Shown here piece by piece: positions 1 through 11,482 of a DNA stretch of 64,000 nt. Numbering within the stretch: the first letter of the stretch is position 1; the number at the start of each line of letters is the position of its first letter. A program made the translations under genes and the position numbers. Under the pieces are notes generated by a model. It was not told where the DNA came from. It saw only the letters and a program-made list of their open reading frames with translations, and made no database searches. Source of the stretch: Cephalotus follicularis (Eukaryota; Streptophyta; Magnoliopsida; Oxalidales; Cephalotaceae); assembly GCA_001972305.1 (NCBI GenBank), contig BDDD01002930.1:1-64000 (forward strand). The letters are read 5' to 3'.

Positions 1-19
1 TCCCTCTCTCTCTGTGTGG

Positions 20-74
20 CGCAGGCGCACAGAGCGCCTGCGTTTTCTATTGCACGGGCGCACACGCGCCCGTG
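20..74 (-). other. Two consecutive GC-rich hairpins near the expected transcript start of E
   Basis: Hairpin 1 has perfect 9-bp arms at 20-28 and 34-42 (CGCAGGCGC / GCGCCTGCG) and a 5-nt loop. Hairpin 2 has perfect 9-bp arms at 53-61 and 66-74 (CACGGGCGC / GCGCCCGTG) and a 4-nt loop. They stand out in AT-rich surroundings. F1 and F2 carry a comparable pair at the same end of their LTRs. Confidence 0.75.
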
Positions 75-90
75 TCTCTCCTCCCCCTTC

Positions 91-98
91 CTTTATAA
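91..98 (-). promoter_or_regulatory. TATA box of LTR E
   Basis: The minus strand reads TTATAAAG here, about 355 bp from the LTR 5' end. The two hairpins at 20-74 lie immediately downstream, so they should sit at or near the 5' end of the transcript. Confidence 0.5.
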
Positions 99-458
99 CA
101 TTTCTGCTTCTACTTTAGTATTTACGGACAAAATACTAAAGCCTGGGTCCCGATTATTCCGCAAATTGCGACCAAAATAATCCAAACGACAGCCAAAATA
201 ATCGTAATGATAATGCGAACATAGGGCCTTACTGTCGCGCATTAAAATAGACTTTATTAGTCGTTTCGAGCATCATAATTGCGACATTAAATGCGCAATG
301 CCTTAGAACATTTCTTTATCATTCCTCTTTCAAAACTCAACCCCATAAAATGGAAAACATCATCAATTTCAAGAATTTCACTATTCTCAATAATTCCATA
401 ATAAGATTACATTAAAATCGTAATCTTACACTTTACGAAAAACTCGGGTGTTACAGCA

Positions 459-1470
459 ACAATGTAGCTTTCATTTGTAATATCGAACCCAAAAATATTT
501 TTGATGCTTTAAAAGATGATTTTTGGATTGTGGCCATGCAAGATGAACTAAACCAATTTGAAAAGAGTAATGTTTGGTCCTTAGTTTCTAGGCCTAAAAA
601 TCAATCCACCATTGGAACAAAATGGATTATTCGAAACAAAATGGATTAAAATGGGTTGGTTATTAGAAATAAAGCTAGATTAGTTGCACAATGTTATGGT
701 CAAGAAAAAGGTGTTGACTATGATGAGACCTTTGCTCCCTAGCTAGATTAGAAGCAATTAGATTATTAATGGCCTTTCCCTGCTTTAAAGTTTTAAATTG
801 CATCAAATGGATGTTAAAAGTGATTTTTTAAATGGCCTTATAAATGAGGAAGTTTATGTTGAACAACCTCCGGGTTTTGAAAACGTGCACTTCCCTAATC
901 ATGTTTTTAAATTGTCAAAAGCTCTTTATGGCCTAAAACAAGCACCAAGAGCTTGGTATGAAAGACTTTCCAAATTTCTCTTGGAAAATGATTTTACAAG
1001 AGGTTTAGTTGACAAAACTCTTTTTGTAAAAACCAAGCTTGATGACATTTTAATTGTGCAAATCTATGTTGACGATATTATTTTTGGTTCTACAAATGAT
1101 TCTCTTTGCGTTGAGTTTTCTACCAATATGCAGGGTGAATTCGATATGAGTATGATGGGTGAACTCAAGTACTTCCTTGGATTTCGAATTTCTCAAGGAA
1201 ATGAAGGCACCTTCATCAATCAATCCAAGCACATAAAAGATCTACTCAAACATTTTGGAATGGAGAACTCAAAACCTTGCAAGACTCCGATGAGTACTAC
1301 CACCAAACTCGACAAAGATGAGAATGGTAAAGAGGTAGATCAAAAACTTTATAGAAACATGATAGGATCTCTTCTTTATCTTACCGCAAGTAGACCGGAC
1401 ATAATGTTTAGTGTGTGGCTTTGTGCTAGATTTCAATCTTCTCCTAAAGAAACTCACTTGATTGCGGTTA
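459..1470 (+). pseudogene. S1 Ty1/copia reverse transcriptase, broken
   Basis: This is the RT domain of a copia polyprotein, which copies element RNA into cDNA in the virus-like particle. It begins at NNVAFICNIEPKN just right of E. A stop replaces a sense codon in KMD*NG near 646, and a frameshift follows FAP near 740. From about 798 the frame is open: QMDVKSDFLNG, the palm motif YGLKQAPRAWYERL, and the intact catalytic YVDDIIFG near 1065-1090. The connection region contains MIGSLLYLTASRPDIMFS. The catalytic motif is intact, but the polyprotein is not translatable as one frame. Sirevirus assignment rests on similarity to S2 and on the downstream ORF2. Confidence 0.9.
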
Positions 1471-1985
1471 AGCAAATTTTTAGATATCTTGCATATACTC
1501 CTCTACTTTGTATAATTTATTCGAAAGATTCCTTGTTTAACTTGCATGGTTTTTCCAATGCCGATGATGGTGGTTGTAGATTAGATAGAAAGAGCACAAG
1601 TGGCACCTGCTAATTTCTTGGTAATTCTTTAGTGTCTTGGTTTTCAAAGAAACAAAATAGTGTTTCTCCTTCCACCACCGAAGCCGAATATGTAGCGACA
1701 GGTAGTTGTTGTGCAAAAGTATTATGCTTAAAAGAAAAACTTCATGATTTTTGCATTTTCATTGATAATGTGTGCATAAAATGTGATAATACTAGTGCCA
1801 TTAATTTAAGTAAAAATCCTTTTCAACACTCTAAGACAAAACATATTGAAATTCGTCATCACTTCCTTAGAGATCATGGTGAAAAAGGTGACATTTTTCT
1901 TGAATATATCGACACTTTGAATCAAGTTGCAGACATTTTTACCAAGCCATTGGACAATGAAATGTTCTGCACTTTGCGAAGGTAG
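1471..1985 (+). pseudogene. S1 Ty1/copia RNase H, broken
   Basis: This is the C-terminal RNase H of the same polyprotein, which degrades the RNA strand of the RNA:DNA hybrid. DRKSTSGTC is followed at once by a stop near 1611, and the frame reopens as FLGNSLVSWFSKKQNS, STTEAEYVA, CDNTSAINLS, KHIEIRHHFLRD and QVADIFTKPLD. The first catalytic position, normally D in SDAD, reads SNAD here, so activity would probably be lost even without the stop. It ends with a stop at about 1983, as expected for the end of copia pol. Confidence 0.88.
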
Positions 1986-2225
1986 TTAGGTATGCAAAAT
2001 CCCTCTTAATCTCATTACGTGCACTTTTGCGATGTTTAAATGATAATTATGTGCTTTGATGAGTAAAATGCTTTTCAAACTTATGTCATGCATCCAACTT
2101 TGAGTATTTAACTCAATTACATCAAATTGCTTGATACCTAAGTCACTATTAGTCTATAATAGCTGATTATGGGTTTTCAAATCAAAGGGAAGCCTATTTT
2201 CTGCATTTTCAAAATTCTGCAGAAT

Positions 2226-2299
2226 CCAGCCGACTAGACTCACAATCCAGTTGAGTGCCTAAACATCCGCCGATTGGCCATAAATGCCCAGTCGACTGG
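2226..2299. repeat. Palindromic-word cluster in the S1 pol-ORF2 spacer
   Basis: Four spaced copies of the word occur (CAGCCGACTAG, CAGTTGAGTG, CGCCGATTGG, CCAGTCGACTGG), in the same spelling as the S1 LTR cluster at 4320-4705. The spacer from 1986 to 2414 contains no other feature I can support. Confidence 0.7.
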
Positions 2300-2414
2300 T
2301 GGTGTGGGAATCAGGTTTTATAAACCTGATTTTTTCCCTCTTTCTTTCTATCTATACCCTCTAAACCTACCAAAACCCTAAACCCTCTCCGCAAACTTGC
2401 TCTAACCGATTTCT

Positions 2415-3526
2415 ATGCCATCCAAGAGAAGAAAGAGCATTGGAACCAAGAATTTGTGACCATCTCAACCAGTGAATCACTATGACGACGAACTATTTCT
2501 CTCCAAAGAGAAGGAGACTAGGTATCACTCCGTTCTCAATTCTGTAAAATTACACAATGAAACATGGATTGATAGAGATATTTTGGTCAGTAATATTGCT
2601 ACTATTAGTTCTTGGCTTGAACAAATGGGATGTTTTGATTATTTGTGCTCATCACACACTATATACCCTAGGTTAGTCAAGCTTTTTTATGCAAACTTAG
2701 AAAATTCTACCACCTGTGTTGCAAAATCATTTATTCATGGCAATCCTATCTCTATTACACCCGAACTTATTGCCGAAACCATAGGAATTCCTTGTTCCAG
2801 CATTACACACAACAATGAAATCGAGAAATCGAAGGCCTTAGGAATTTGCCTAGAACGCCCCGATTTTAATCTGGCCATGACCGTCACTAGTTGTCACCTC
2901 CCTATTTCCACCCACATTCTTCTATTAATTATCACCAACACATTATTTCCTAGAGAAGGGCATACCTTACCTTCTGAGCGAGACCTTAAACTTTTAGCTT
3001 GTATAAAAAATTGCACACTTGTGAACCTCCCATATCTCATTGTTAACCATTTGCTGTAAAGACCGAACCATATTCCCTACCCTATGCTTATTAGTAGGGT
3101 CTTAGCGTCCCTAATTCTTGACATTTCTGATGATGAGCACAAGGTCAAACCCAATCCCAAGCAACTAATAAACAAAGTCAGACTTAAGAGTTGCAATATT
3201 AAGCTTGAAGATTGTTATGGGTAAACTAACAAGCTGGTGTAAGAGCACCTGTGAGTGAACCGGGTATGAGAGTTGGAGGAGATGGTGATGAAGATGAAGA
3301 TGATGATGATGACGGTCAGCATTTTGAAATGAGACCGAATGTTGGAGGGAGTAGCAGCAGTGGTAGTAGACCCACTTTGGAGTCTCTTCAGGCTCGGATG
3401 GACTTAGCTCAAACTGACATTGAATACGTTACAGGAAGAGTGGATCAAATTTATGATAGTCAAGCCACTCTCATCCAAATGTTCCAAAATGCCTTTCCGC
3501 AGAACCCTCATACCGGATCCTCATGA
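2415..3526 (+). pseudogene. S1 ORF2, Sirevirus extra ORF ('envelope-like' by position), broken
   Basis: An ATG at 2415 opens with a lysine/arginine-rich start (MPSKRRKSIGTK) and hits a stop after about 14 codons. A shifted frame then runs from about 2472 to 3059 (195 codons). Its core includes IYPRLVKLFYANL, FIHGNPISITPELIAETIGIP, and HILLLIITNTLFP. I recognise this as the plant-transposon type domain seen in ORF2 of Sireviruses. A third block (3251-3526) has an Asp-rich run, a Ser/Gly linker, and a predicted coiled coil (SLQARMDLAQTDIEYVTGRV). I see no signal peptide or convincing membrane anchor, so 'envelope' is a positional name only. The same order occurs in S2 ORF2 (31600-30273). Confidence 0.75.
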
Positions 3527-4155
3527 CCTACATTTCGTGCCTTGCATGTTTTTCCTGTATTTTGTAATGACCTGTAGTTGAAGTTTTAAGTTTAATGGAT
3601 TTGATGTTGATTTTGAAATTGTAATGAATCTTTAGTGATTATGAAATGTACTTGCTACTTTCAGGTTGATGAAAGTGTGTTTTTATTTAGCTTATTTCTC
3701 TCTTCATAGTTTGCTCAAATACCATTTACATATATGTGTTAATGTTTTCTTTTTTTTCCTAAGATGGAAAACTCCTTATACTTGTGCTAAACAATTGATT
3801 TTCCTTTCTCTTTGATCTCTACATTTTATATCTATTTGAAGTATGCAACTGTTAAGGTGGAGTTTTTGAACCACATGCTTTGGTTGAGGGGGAGCTCAAT
3901 TTCTTTTTGTTGTTTGACAAAAAGGGGGAGAAATGTTTAAGTTGTGCATTTTGTGCAAATGAAATTCGTTGAGAAAAAGTATGAAATTTTGTGAATTTTT
4001 GTGTTGTGCAAGTGTATTTTGTTGTGCTCTAGGCCTTGAAATGCTGTGCTTATGCCAGATTTGATTATATTGGACCTTGGTTAATAAAAGTGTTATGTGT
4101 GTCAAAAATTATGCAAAATTTTGTATGTTTTGTCAATCATAAAAAATGGGGAGAT
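3527..4155 (+). other. S1 3' untranslated region with three polypurine tracts; no gene
   Basis: Three purine tracts point in the element's direction: GAGGGGGAGCT at about 3884-3894, CAAAAAGGGGGAGAAA at about 3918-3933, and AAAAAATGGGGAGAT at 4141-4155, which abuts the LTR and should be the functional plus-strand primer. S2 has an equivalent set of three. Multiple polypurine tracts are a known Sirevirus trait. No coding sequence is apparent. Confidence 0.75.
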
Positions 4156-4319
4156 TGTTGGCCTTCGCCACCCCGTTAATTGCTCTAACGAATGTTATTT
4201 CGATGATTAACAAAGATGTAATACTTGTATGCATATTTTTCTAGCTTACAAATTCATATTCATACTTGATTTTATGTCCAAACTTGTGCAAAGTGTAAAA
4301 CTGCGTATACAGGCAAAAA

Positions 4320-4705
4320 CAGCCGACTACCCAGGTTGGACAACCGACTGTTTCAGTTGAGTAGTCGACTGTTTAGGTTAAAAAGCCGACTGGAATTAGC
4401 AGGAATCCCAACAACTGGAACTGCACTCCATCCAGCCGACTGTATCAGGGGTCCAAACGACTGCCACGTCAAAACAGTCCACTGCCAAAGATCTCCAGCC
4501 GATTGTCAATAAGTGTCACAAAATGGCCGTAGCTTTTTGGAATTCCATTCCACCTCTACCAGCTGACTAGAACAGAGCACCAGCCGACTGCCAAGGCAAA
4601 CCAGCCGCCTGTCAACATTTCCAGCCGAATGCCTGCACCAACGACTATAATTTGAAATACGGGCCATCGACTCCAGCTGACTGTCTAGGAAATCCGGCCG
4701 GCTGG
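4320..4705. repeat. Palindromic-word cluster (AGYCGACTG) in the S1 LTR
   Basis: By eye there are about 15 copies at 15-35 bp spacing, most often CAGCCGACTG or AGTCGACTG, with the symmetric AGTCGACT as the clean form. The cluster stops just before the TATA-like site. At 4356-4374 the 19 bases GTTGAGTAGTCGACTGTTT are identical to a string in the Tekay LTR at 15951-15969. Confidence 0.85.
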
Positions 4706-4717
4706 ATTATGCCTGAC

Positions 4718-4729
4718 TTTAAAAAATAG
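4718..4729 (+). promoter_or_regulatory. Probable TATA box of the S1 LTR
   Basis: TTTAAAAAATAG lies about 560 bp into the LTR, directly downstream of the palindromic cluster. It is a weak TATA match; position and parallels with S2 and S3 support it. Confidence 0.35.
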
Positions 4730-5741
4730 ATCCGTTGGAGCACATCTTCATAAGCCAAAGTGAGGTATCTTTCTCTCTGATCAAGCAAGAGAGCATAAAA
4801 ATCATTCAAGGCAACTCAAGCTACATACTCAACACTCACAATACCAAAAGAGATCATATTCAAGCTATTTCATACATTAAAAAGCATTTATTTTTACAAT
4901 CTCTATCACAAGAAGCTTTGTTCACATTAAGTTTAATTCTAAACATATTCATTATGAATTTGTAATCCATCAAACACTATCAATTTCTTGTAAACAAGAG
5001 AGGTTGTCTCTTGTATAGCTCGGAGGGAGCAATCTTGTATTAGCTTGGTTGGAGCGAAAGTCGTTGAAGCTTGGTTGGAGTTTCAAGCCCGGATTGGGGC
5101 ATACTAGTGAAATACTCAAGGGGAGGCCTTGGCGAGTGGACGTATGCGGTTTGCCGAACCACTATATATTTGTTTGCAACTCTCTTAACCCTGCACTCTT
5201 TAATTTCTGAATTTGAGTGATTGTTTTTGGATTGTTTCTAGGATATTTGCTAGTTTAATTTTTATAAGTCTATTCACCCCCCCTCTAGACTTCCTACACA
5301 ATGCAATGGGTCAGCAACCACTGGTTGTGTAGGAACTATTACCCATGCGTGTGTGAAGTGCATATGCAACAAGCATAAGCATGCATGCAATGAGAGATGC
5401 AATTACATAACTAACCATACGGTACAAGCATTCATGACATTCGCATAACCATTAATAATCATTTATATATATATATCCTTCCTCGATATCCTCTACTTAG
5501 GGAGGAGCAAAATACGTACTCCGAAAGTTAAAGGTATAGGAGCCAAGATGGGAAAACATCACATTATTAGGTAGACATGGTTCCTCGGACTCCTCGGTTT
5601 GGGGAAGAGCAATGTACACGCTCTAAGCATGATAGTCAGAGGAGTGGAACATACACATTTACATTACTTTTGGTCAGACCTCGGCAGTCATAACATTTAT
5701 ACCTTAACCTTACACAACACAAAAACATTCATTCACATTGT

Positions 5742-5890
5742 GGCTCATATCGATTGGTGATCCTTTTGGCTCATCCCAATCGGTGATCCACTGGGTTATC
5801 TCGGTGACCCTCCTGGTTCATCTCAATTGGTGACCCATTGGTTCATCTCGAGAATAGCCTTACTGGTTCAACTCAGTGGTGACCCAGTAC
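5742..5890. repeat. Degenerate ~25-bp tandem array in B
   Basis: Six units start near 5742, 5768, 5794, 5815, 5840 and 5865. Each reads roughly GGTTCATCTCRATTGGTGAYCC. Nearby, 5480-5640 has looser repeats of CCTCG and GGAGAGC-type words. No coding sequence. Confidence 0.7.
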
Positions 5891-7217
5891 ATTACAATAC
5901 ATTACACAACTCATTATTACTTTAACATTTCATTAACACTACATTCTATTTCTCTGCGAGGTCTGCCTTCATTTCATTACATTATACTACATTACATTCA
6001 CTTATCCTTTTACAGTTTACATTTTCATTTTTTCGGTCATGCCAGTATTAATACCCCGTTCGTTCACGTGCATATTTCGGATTCTAAATTTGATTTATTG
6101 GTTGTGTTGACATATTTTGTGGTGGTATAACGTGTTCTTTGGATTATGTGAATTTTAAACTTAGGGCTTCTCATATTTATTAGAATATGATTGTTGGAAA
6201 AGCAAAAGTTTAATGTTTTGTTATTATATTGGTTGGACTATGTACATGAATAAGTAAAATTAATTGAATTATATTTCGTATAAATATTAAATTGGTTTTT
6301 ATTATTAACGTGGTGAAATTGTTTTAATTGGAAAACAAATCCTTTTATTTTGGGCTTTATAATACCAATTATGTTGCCTTTTGGATAAATGATAAAATGT
6401 AATTATAAATAAGTAATAAATGTTGTTGGTATTTTAAAGTGATCAAAATTGGTTTTTAATACAAAAGGATTTTAAAAAGGGAATAAATATTGTATTTTGG
6501 CAAATAAAAGACTTTCTTTCTATTTCTTCCCTCCATTCCCGTTTTTCTTCCTTCTCCCTCACAGAAACAGATTTCTTTCCCTCAATTCTCACCCTCAATC
6601 CCGAAATTTTGCTCATTTTCCTTATTATAATAGATTTTGACGTCCTCTTTGGCTTAGCATGACCTGAATTGCCTTTTGTAAGTGATATATATATGCTATA
6701 CTTCCTTGTTGTGCCTCCATTGTGTGCCTCTCTCTTGGTAGCCGAATTTGCAAGGATTAGAACCTGTTATTGTCTTCTTTGCTTCACTGAATCATGTTGG
6801 TTTTCCTATGTTAATATAGCATAATAGTGAGTTTTGTTTTATATCATCAAGTTGCATGTTTATGTTGGTTGCTAGTATGTTTTGCTTCACTCCCTGCCAT
6901 GCAAGATTTGTTCATGTTTATGAGATTATTAGGAAGTCAGGAGGTGTCTTGTAATGATACAAACAGGTTTCGAATATGTTAATTGATGTTTGACAGATAT
7001 TTAGTAATGGAATTATGCATATAAAGTTTGGAACTTGCTCCTCTTAAGAGCATGATCACCAATTGCCTGAAAATTCTTGTTTCTGGATGTTTAAATGCAA
7101 CTAATAAGTCACATAAGACCTATATAAGTATTCGGAATCAACTGGTATTGTGATAATGGAGTTTTAACAGAAAATTGGAGTTGAATTGCTGTGTTTTTGC
7201 TGTTCTGTCGCCCAGAA

Positions 7218-7382
7218 CAGTCGAGTGCCTCTCAAAGCAGCCGACTGTTTTGCCTTCAACAGTCGACTGGACCCCTGTCATAGTCGACTGGATTCATACC
7301 CAGGTTGAGTAGTCGACTGTCTATGCGACGCAGTCGACTGCCACCTTTGAGTAGGCGATTGGATCTTGATGCAGTCAACTGG
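7218..7382. repeat. Palindromic-word cluster (AGTCGACTG) in B
   Basis: About nine words occur, including CAGTCGACTGG, TAGTCGACTGG, CAGCCGACTG and CAGTCAACTGG. At 7304-7320 it carries GTTGAGTAGTCGACTGT, shared with the S1 and Tekay LTRs. It lies about 210 bp before the TAAGGTACG landmark also found in B'. There the corresponding cluster is spelled differently. Confidence 0.85.
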
Positions 7383-9311
7383 ATTTACCCAAAAAATTTT
7401 CTGGTTTCAAGTTTCTTCATCCGTTTGGTTTTGTAATGAATTGGAGCATGTTTTAAGCATTGTTAAATTACTGTTTGATGTTTGAAAGTGAATTTTGAAC
7501 CTTATATGAATGGTATTGTATCTTTTAGATCATTGTGCTTCGAGGGACTTTTCAATTGTTGATCAATTCGTAAAGTTATTTTTGTGATCGCTTAAGGTAC
7601 GAATCTTCGTTTCTTGATACCCTCCTACCGGTTTTACTGTAGTAAATAAAAATATAGTTTTACTTTATGAATAACATACGGATCATTCTTTCTTTGGAGC
7701 TCCTATTGATTTTACTGTAATAAATAAAAGATATTTTATGTTAAGAAAAATGTACGGATTTCCTGCTCTTTGGCTATCCAATTTTATTGAAACTATCATG
7801 TTTTACTTTATTGAATAACGTACGGATTCCTATCATTACTTGGCTATCTGATTATCAAACTAAAATCAGTTTTAATCTATGATCTCGTTTTATAAACTTT
7901 GTTATGTTTTACGATGCAATGATCATCTCCTTATAGTGGAAAAATAAGTGAGTTGATGTTACGTAATGACTTTGCTATGTCCAGAAAATGTTTAGAAAAT
8001 GGGTTTTCATTTTTAAATTGTTTTTAGAAATAAAAAAATGTTTTGAAATAAGGATACACACAGAGATATTTCCTACCTATGGAGGTACCATAGGCACATC
8101 GTGGGCCTGGCACGGGGAGGTGACATTTCCGTAGCAATGTGATGCGACTACGGCGTCTCTCTTTGTTTTGAATAAATTCCATGAGGTGGATTTATGGATC
8201 CGATTTTGTGATAGAGGCGTATGGGTATACTCTAGTTTTTGATATGTTTTGGATTCGGATTCTGGAGATTGATTGTGTAGTGCCGTACACGGCTTTCTGT
8301 TTGGCACTTGGGCCTCATGAACCCCTAGCACGTTCGCATATGTGTATGCGCTTTGGATCTCGGTAATGAGATATCGGAATCGGATAAGTCTCTGTGATAT
8401 GTTTGGATCTCTATGATGAGATTACGGAATCGGATAAGTTTTTATTTTGAAATCTTTAACTTGATTGACGTTAAAGTAATTTGAACGTTTAATTTGGATA
8501 CGGTTTATTTATCGTTTTGAATATGTTTTGGATACTGTTTGAACTTGGATTATGTTTTGAAATTGAATAACGCTTTTAAAATTAGATATTCGTTTTGAAT
8601 TGATTGTATAACTACTTACCTTCGCATTTGAAAATAACGTTAAACTATTTTATGTATAAAGTATATGATATTTGAAAATTCAGGTATTGTTCTATCTTTT
8701 AAATTATCGTTTCATGTTTTATGATTCTATATCCGTACTGAGGTTTGCTCAGCCGCGTTTTTGTTTCCATGCGGCAGGTATTCTGGGACAGCATCCGGGC
8801 AATGTGTGATGAGCGAGATGTCACCTATGTTTAAGGATCACTTAGGAGATGGACTCGTTTTTGCTTAATTATTTTATGGTCATGTTAGAACCATTATTTG
8901 AACTATGTTATGCCTTCCAGTTTATGACTTAGAATTATGTTTAAGTTTTTGGTTTATGTTTAACCTTCCAGATTATGTCGAGTTTTCATATTATGAATAA
9001 AGTCTTAGACAATATTTTAGATTTTGAATATTAAGTTTTAGACCATCACGCAATTCGAATAATAGATAAGTTAATATTTTGATAGTAAGAATAAAGGCGA
9101 ACCTTGATTTATAATTAAATTGGAATATATGCTAAGTTAATAAATTGATAAAAAGAACTAAAATTGAGCCATGATATAAGATAGGTTATGTTTAGTCTCG
9201 GATTAGGAACCGTAACGACTCCCTCCGAATCGGGGGTGTTACACCAGTCCTAAGGTTAGGCAGAATTAGATATACATACACTAGAGCGCTCAGCCACATG
9301 GCATGCTCAAG

Positions 9312-9420
9312 GAGCATTACATGCTGGGCGCCGCTCAGGCGTATTACAATCTAGGTGCTGCTCGGGCACAATACATGCTAGGCGCTGCTCAGGCACGTAA
9401 CATTGCATGCTCGAACGCTT
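9312..9420. repeat. Short ~28-bp tandem repeat in A
   Basis: Roughly three units each contain ATTACATGCTGGGCGCCGCT-like sequence (starts near 9313, 9340 and 9369) and grade into the 82-bp array. It generates spurious overlapping ORFs on both strands. Confidence 0.65.
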
Positions 9421-9460
9421 GTTATAGAGCTCGGGTACAACGTGTACCACGGTTGGGACG

Positions 9461-9685
9461 CATGCTGGAGTGAGCTTGGGACAAGGTGTTTTCAGGTGTA
9501 TGCAATGGCATGCTCGACGCACCGCAGAGCCTACTCGAGAGGCATGCTGGAGTGAGCTTGGCACAAGGCGTGCTTGGGTGCATGCAATGGAATGGTTGGT
9601 GCTCCGCGGAGCATACTCGGGACCCATACTGGAGTGAGCTCGGCACAAGGCGTGCTCAGGTGCACGCAATGGTATGCTCGGCTAA
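9461..9685. repeat. 82-bp tandem repeat, about 2.7 units, in A
   Basis: Units start at 9461, 9543 and 9625, each opening CATGCTGGAGTGAGCTTGG or a close variant and continuing CACAAGGCGTGCTCAGGTGC. The period is exactly 82 bp both times. Confidence 0.85.
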
Positions 9686-10242
9686 AGTATAAGCACTGGC
9701 AAAACATTGCGACCCATAACACAGTATCCATTGAAATCCAAAGGACGGTCATACACATTTAACTTTACAGTTATTCATTCATTTAGTAGACTCAATCTAG
9801 GCAATAACAATAAAAATACAATCATTCAAGACATTCACACAGAGGTGCGAGTAGGTAGAAGAACCTACCCCAATTATGCCGAAACCCAATCCCTTCGACT
9901 TATAGCATTCCACAGTCTTTCTCTCCACTTCCTTCTTGCTGCTAACAAGAGCAATGGCTCTTATGACTTTACTCCAGGCTTCTTCCGTCTTTGCTTCTCC
10001 TTCCACTTCCAAGTTACTTGCTCCACATCGTTTTCAAGGGTGAAAGTGAGGGATTTAAATGAGAGTGGATGTGACAACCGTAAATTCGATTAAGGTATAT
10101 TGATTTCCATGTTTAAAATAAGTATACATTTTTAATCGAATTATCTACCCAATTATCATAATTTAATGATTGGTAATTACTTGGGATGAATGGAGATGCA
10201 ATTGGTAAAAATCAAACTCAAGGAACCCTAAAACAGCCTTGG

Positions 10243-10333
10243 ACAGTCGACTGTCACAGGGGAACAACCGACTGCCTAGTGCGTATTGTGGACAGTCGAC
10301 TGGCCCATGCATCCAGTCGACTGGAAATTCGAC
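10243..10333. repeat. Palindromic-word cluster 1 of the solo LTR
   Basis: Words include ACAGTCGACTGTCA, CAACCGACTGCC, ACAGTCGACTGG and CCAGTCGACTGG. The fragment TCACAGGGGAACA matches a linker unit of the G1 and G2 arrays. Confidence 0.8.
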
Positions 10334-11368
10334 AGAACATGTGTCTGTGCAGGTGTCAAACTGAGCTTAGGCGTGGCAAGTAAAGGGACAAGTGTAATGG
10401 GCAAGCACCAGCTGCCATAACATGCAGAGATAACCCTTGCATGTGCTCTGCAATGACAGACCTGCACCTGCAACATTGAGAAGAGAAAAGAGTAAGAAAC
10501 ATGTGCATGTGAGAGAGAGGGAAATGTGGGAAATGTGGGAAATGTTAGAGCAAATGATCTCTGGCGAATTCGTGGCTTATATCAATTGTTGAGAGGTGTG
10601 AAGGAGTGTTAGAAACACTGAACATTGAAGAGAATTGCTGGGAGTTTGTTGGAACTTGCTTTGAAATGCATGTGATGGTGTAGAGCTCAAAGAAGGAAAA
10701 GGGAAGCTTGAACATCTCCTGGTAAGTTCCATTCGAATTCTCCGTGTAGTAGTAATCTGATAGTAGGGTATCTAGGAATGCTTAACCTTCTGTTACATGG
10801 ATATGATTAGCATTTCTAGGATCGAATGGTATGGAAATCAAAATGGAATGTAACTTGGCTCAAGTAAATGGAAGTTAATCTCTAAATTGATTGAAGGATG
10901 TTGTTAAGTATCATAAGCTACTGATTTACTTATGAATATACCTACACATCTACTGTTCATTAAGAGACTATGAATTGAGATAGTTGGACATGCATGAGAA
11001 TATGGGAACGGGAGCTAGATTAAGCTTAATGAACTAATGACCAAATCTACTATTGATTGGAGTGTCATAAGGATGTTGAACATTCTGTAACTGATGGATG
11101 TATCCATAACCTGAATGCATAGATTGAACTGCTGTGATTGAAAGAATTGATTGGTGAAAACTTGGAAAAAGACTTTGGAAGCTTTAAAGAGAAAGATCAC
11201 ACAATTGATCTTGGGATAGCAAATTGAGGTAGGGGCAGTGAATGTTATGGAAGATATAGTATGCATATAGTGTATGTCTACTTTCTGCATTAATTACATG
11301 TGTTTAAATTGATTGGAACTGAAATTGCATTGCATATACACTGTTCTGCCTGCATTTCTGGGCAAAAA

Positions 11369-11482
11369 CAGTCGACTGTCATTGAAAACAGTCGACTGCA
11401 TAGTTGATCCAGTCGACTGTAAAACCCCACAAGTCGACTACATAACCCAGAAGCCGACTGGTTCTTGAGAACAGCCGACTGT
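11369..11482. repeat. Palindromic-word cluster 2 of the solo LTR
   Basis: Six words in about 115 bp (AGTCGACTG three times, AGTCGACTA, and AGCCGACTG twice), ending TTCTTGAGAACAGCCGACTG. Position, number and closing linker match cluster 2 of G1 and G2. Confidence 0.8.

Larger units (their letters stand above)
1..455 (-). mobile_element. LTR retroelement E: first 455 bp of a minus-strand LTR
   Basis: Read on the minus strand, an LTR begins at 455 with TGTAACACCCG (seen on + as CGGGTGTTACA) and runs out of the window on the left. The bases directly right of it (GCAAC, 456-460) lead without a gap into Sirevirus reverse-transcriptase codons, so E interrupts S1. A minus-strand TATA box and two GC-rich hairpins follow about 355 bp into the LTR. 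No coding sequence is visible. The ends are typical of plant Ty3-type LTRs, but the family is not identified, and the matching left duplication lies outside the window. Confidence 0.7.
456..5300 (+). mobile_element. Sirevirus S1 (Ty1/copia), 3' part: RT, RNase H, ORF2, 3' LTR
   Basis: The order is RT and RNase H (459-1985), a spacer with a palindromic-word cluster, a second ORF (2415-3526), several GGGGGAG polypurine motifs, and a 3' LTR that starts TGTTGG right after GGGGAGAT. A Ty1/copia pol followed by an extra ORF and repeated polypurine tracts is the Sirevirus layout. The gag, protease and integrase half lies left of E, outside the window. RT carries a stop and a frameshift, so the element is dead. 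It is itself inserted in B, whose sequence resumes at about 5301. Confidence 0.85.
4156..5300 (+). repeat. S1 3' LTR (~1.15 kb)
   Basis: The LTR begins TGTTGGCCTTCGCC directly after the polypurine tract and ends near CTTCCTACACA. The last few bases are uncertain (5298 or 5300). The 5' LTR is outside the window, so its age cannot be judged. The segment before the likely TATA box is packed with palindromic words. After it comes a non-coding stretch ending in a C-rich tract (TTCACCCCCCCTCTAG), typical of the end of Sirevirus LTRs. Confidence 0.85.
5301..9243 (+). mobile_element. LTR B, 3' portion (long non-coding LTR, probably Ty3-type)
   Basis: B resumes after S1 and ends CGGGGGTGTTACA at 9243. 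It has no coding potential. It shares stretches with B' at the right edge of the window: TAAGGTACG..TTCGTT..CTTGA at about 7593 and 63470, and CACCTATGGAGGTACCATAGGCA-like sequence at about 8075 and 63865. It contains a ~25-bp tandem array, one palindromic-word cluster, and a GTACTGAGG..GCTCAGCCGC segment near 8735-8760 that occupies a position similar to a CTTAGCC..GGCTAACC segment in Tekay LTRs. Its 5' end lies left of S1. B is itself inserted in A. Confidence 0.6.

Noticed and set aside
2415-3526. True viral envelope gene
   Set aside because: No signal peptide, cleavage site or membrane anchor is seen; the name 'envelope-like' rests on position only.
9307-9762. Overlapping open frames on both strands with Cys- and Ala-rich translations
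   Set aside because: They follow the 28-bp and 82-bp tandem repeats and look alike in several frames, which is what a repeat without stops produces.
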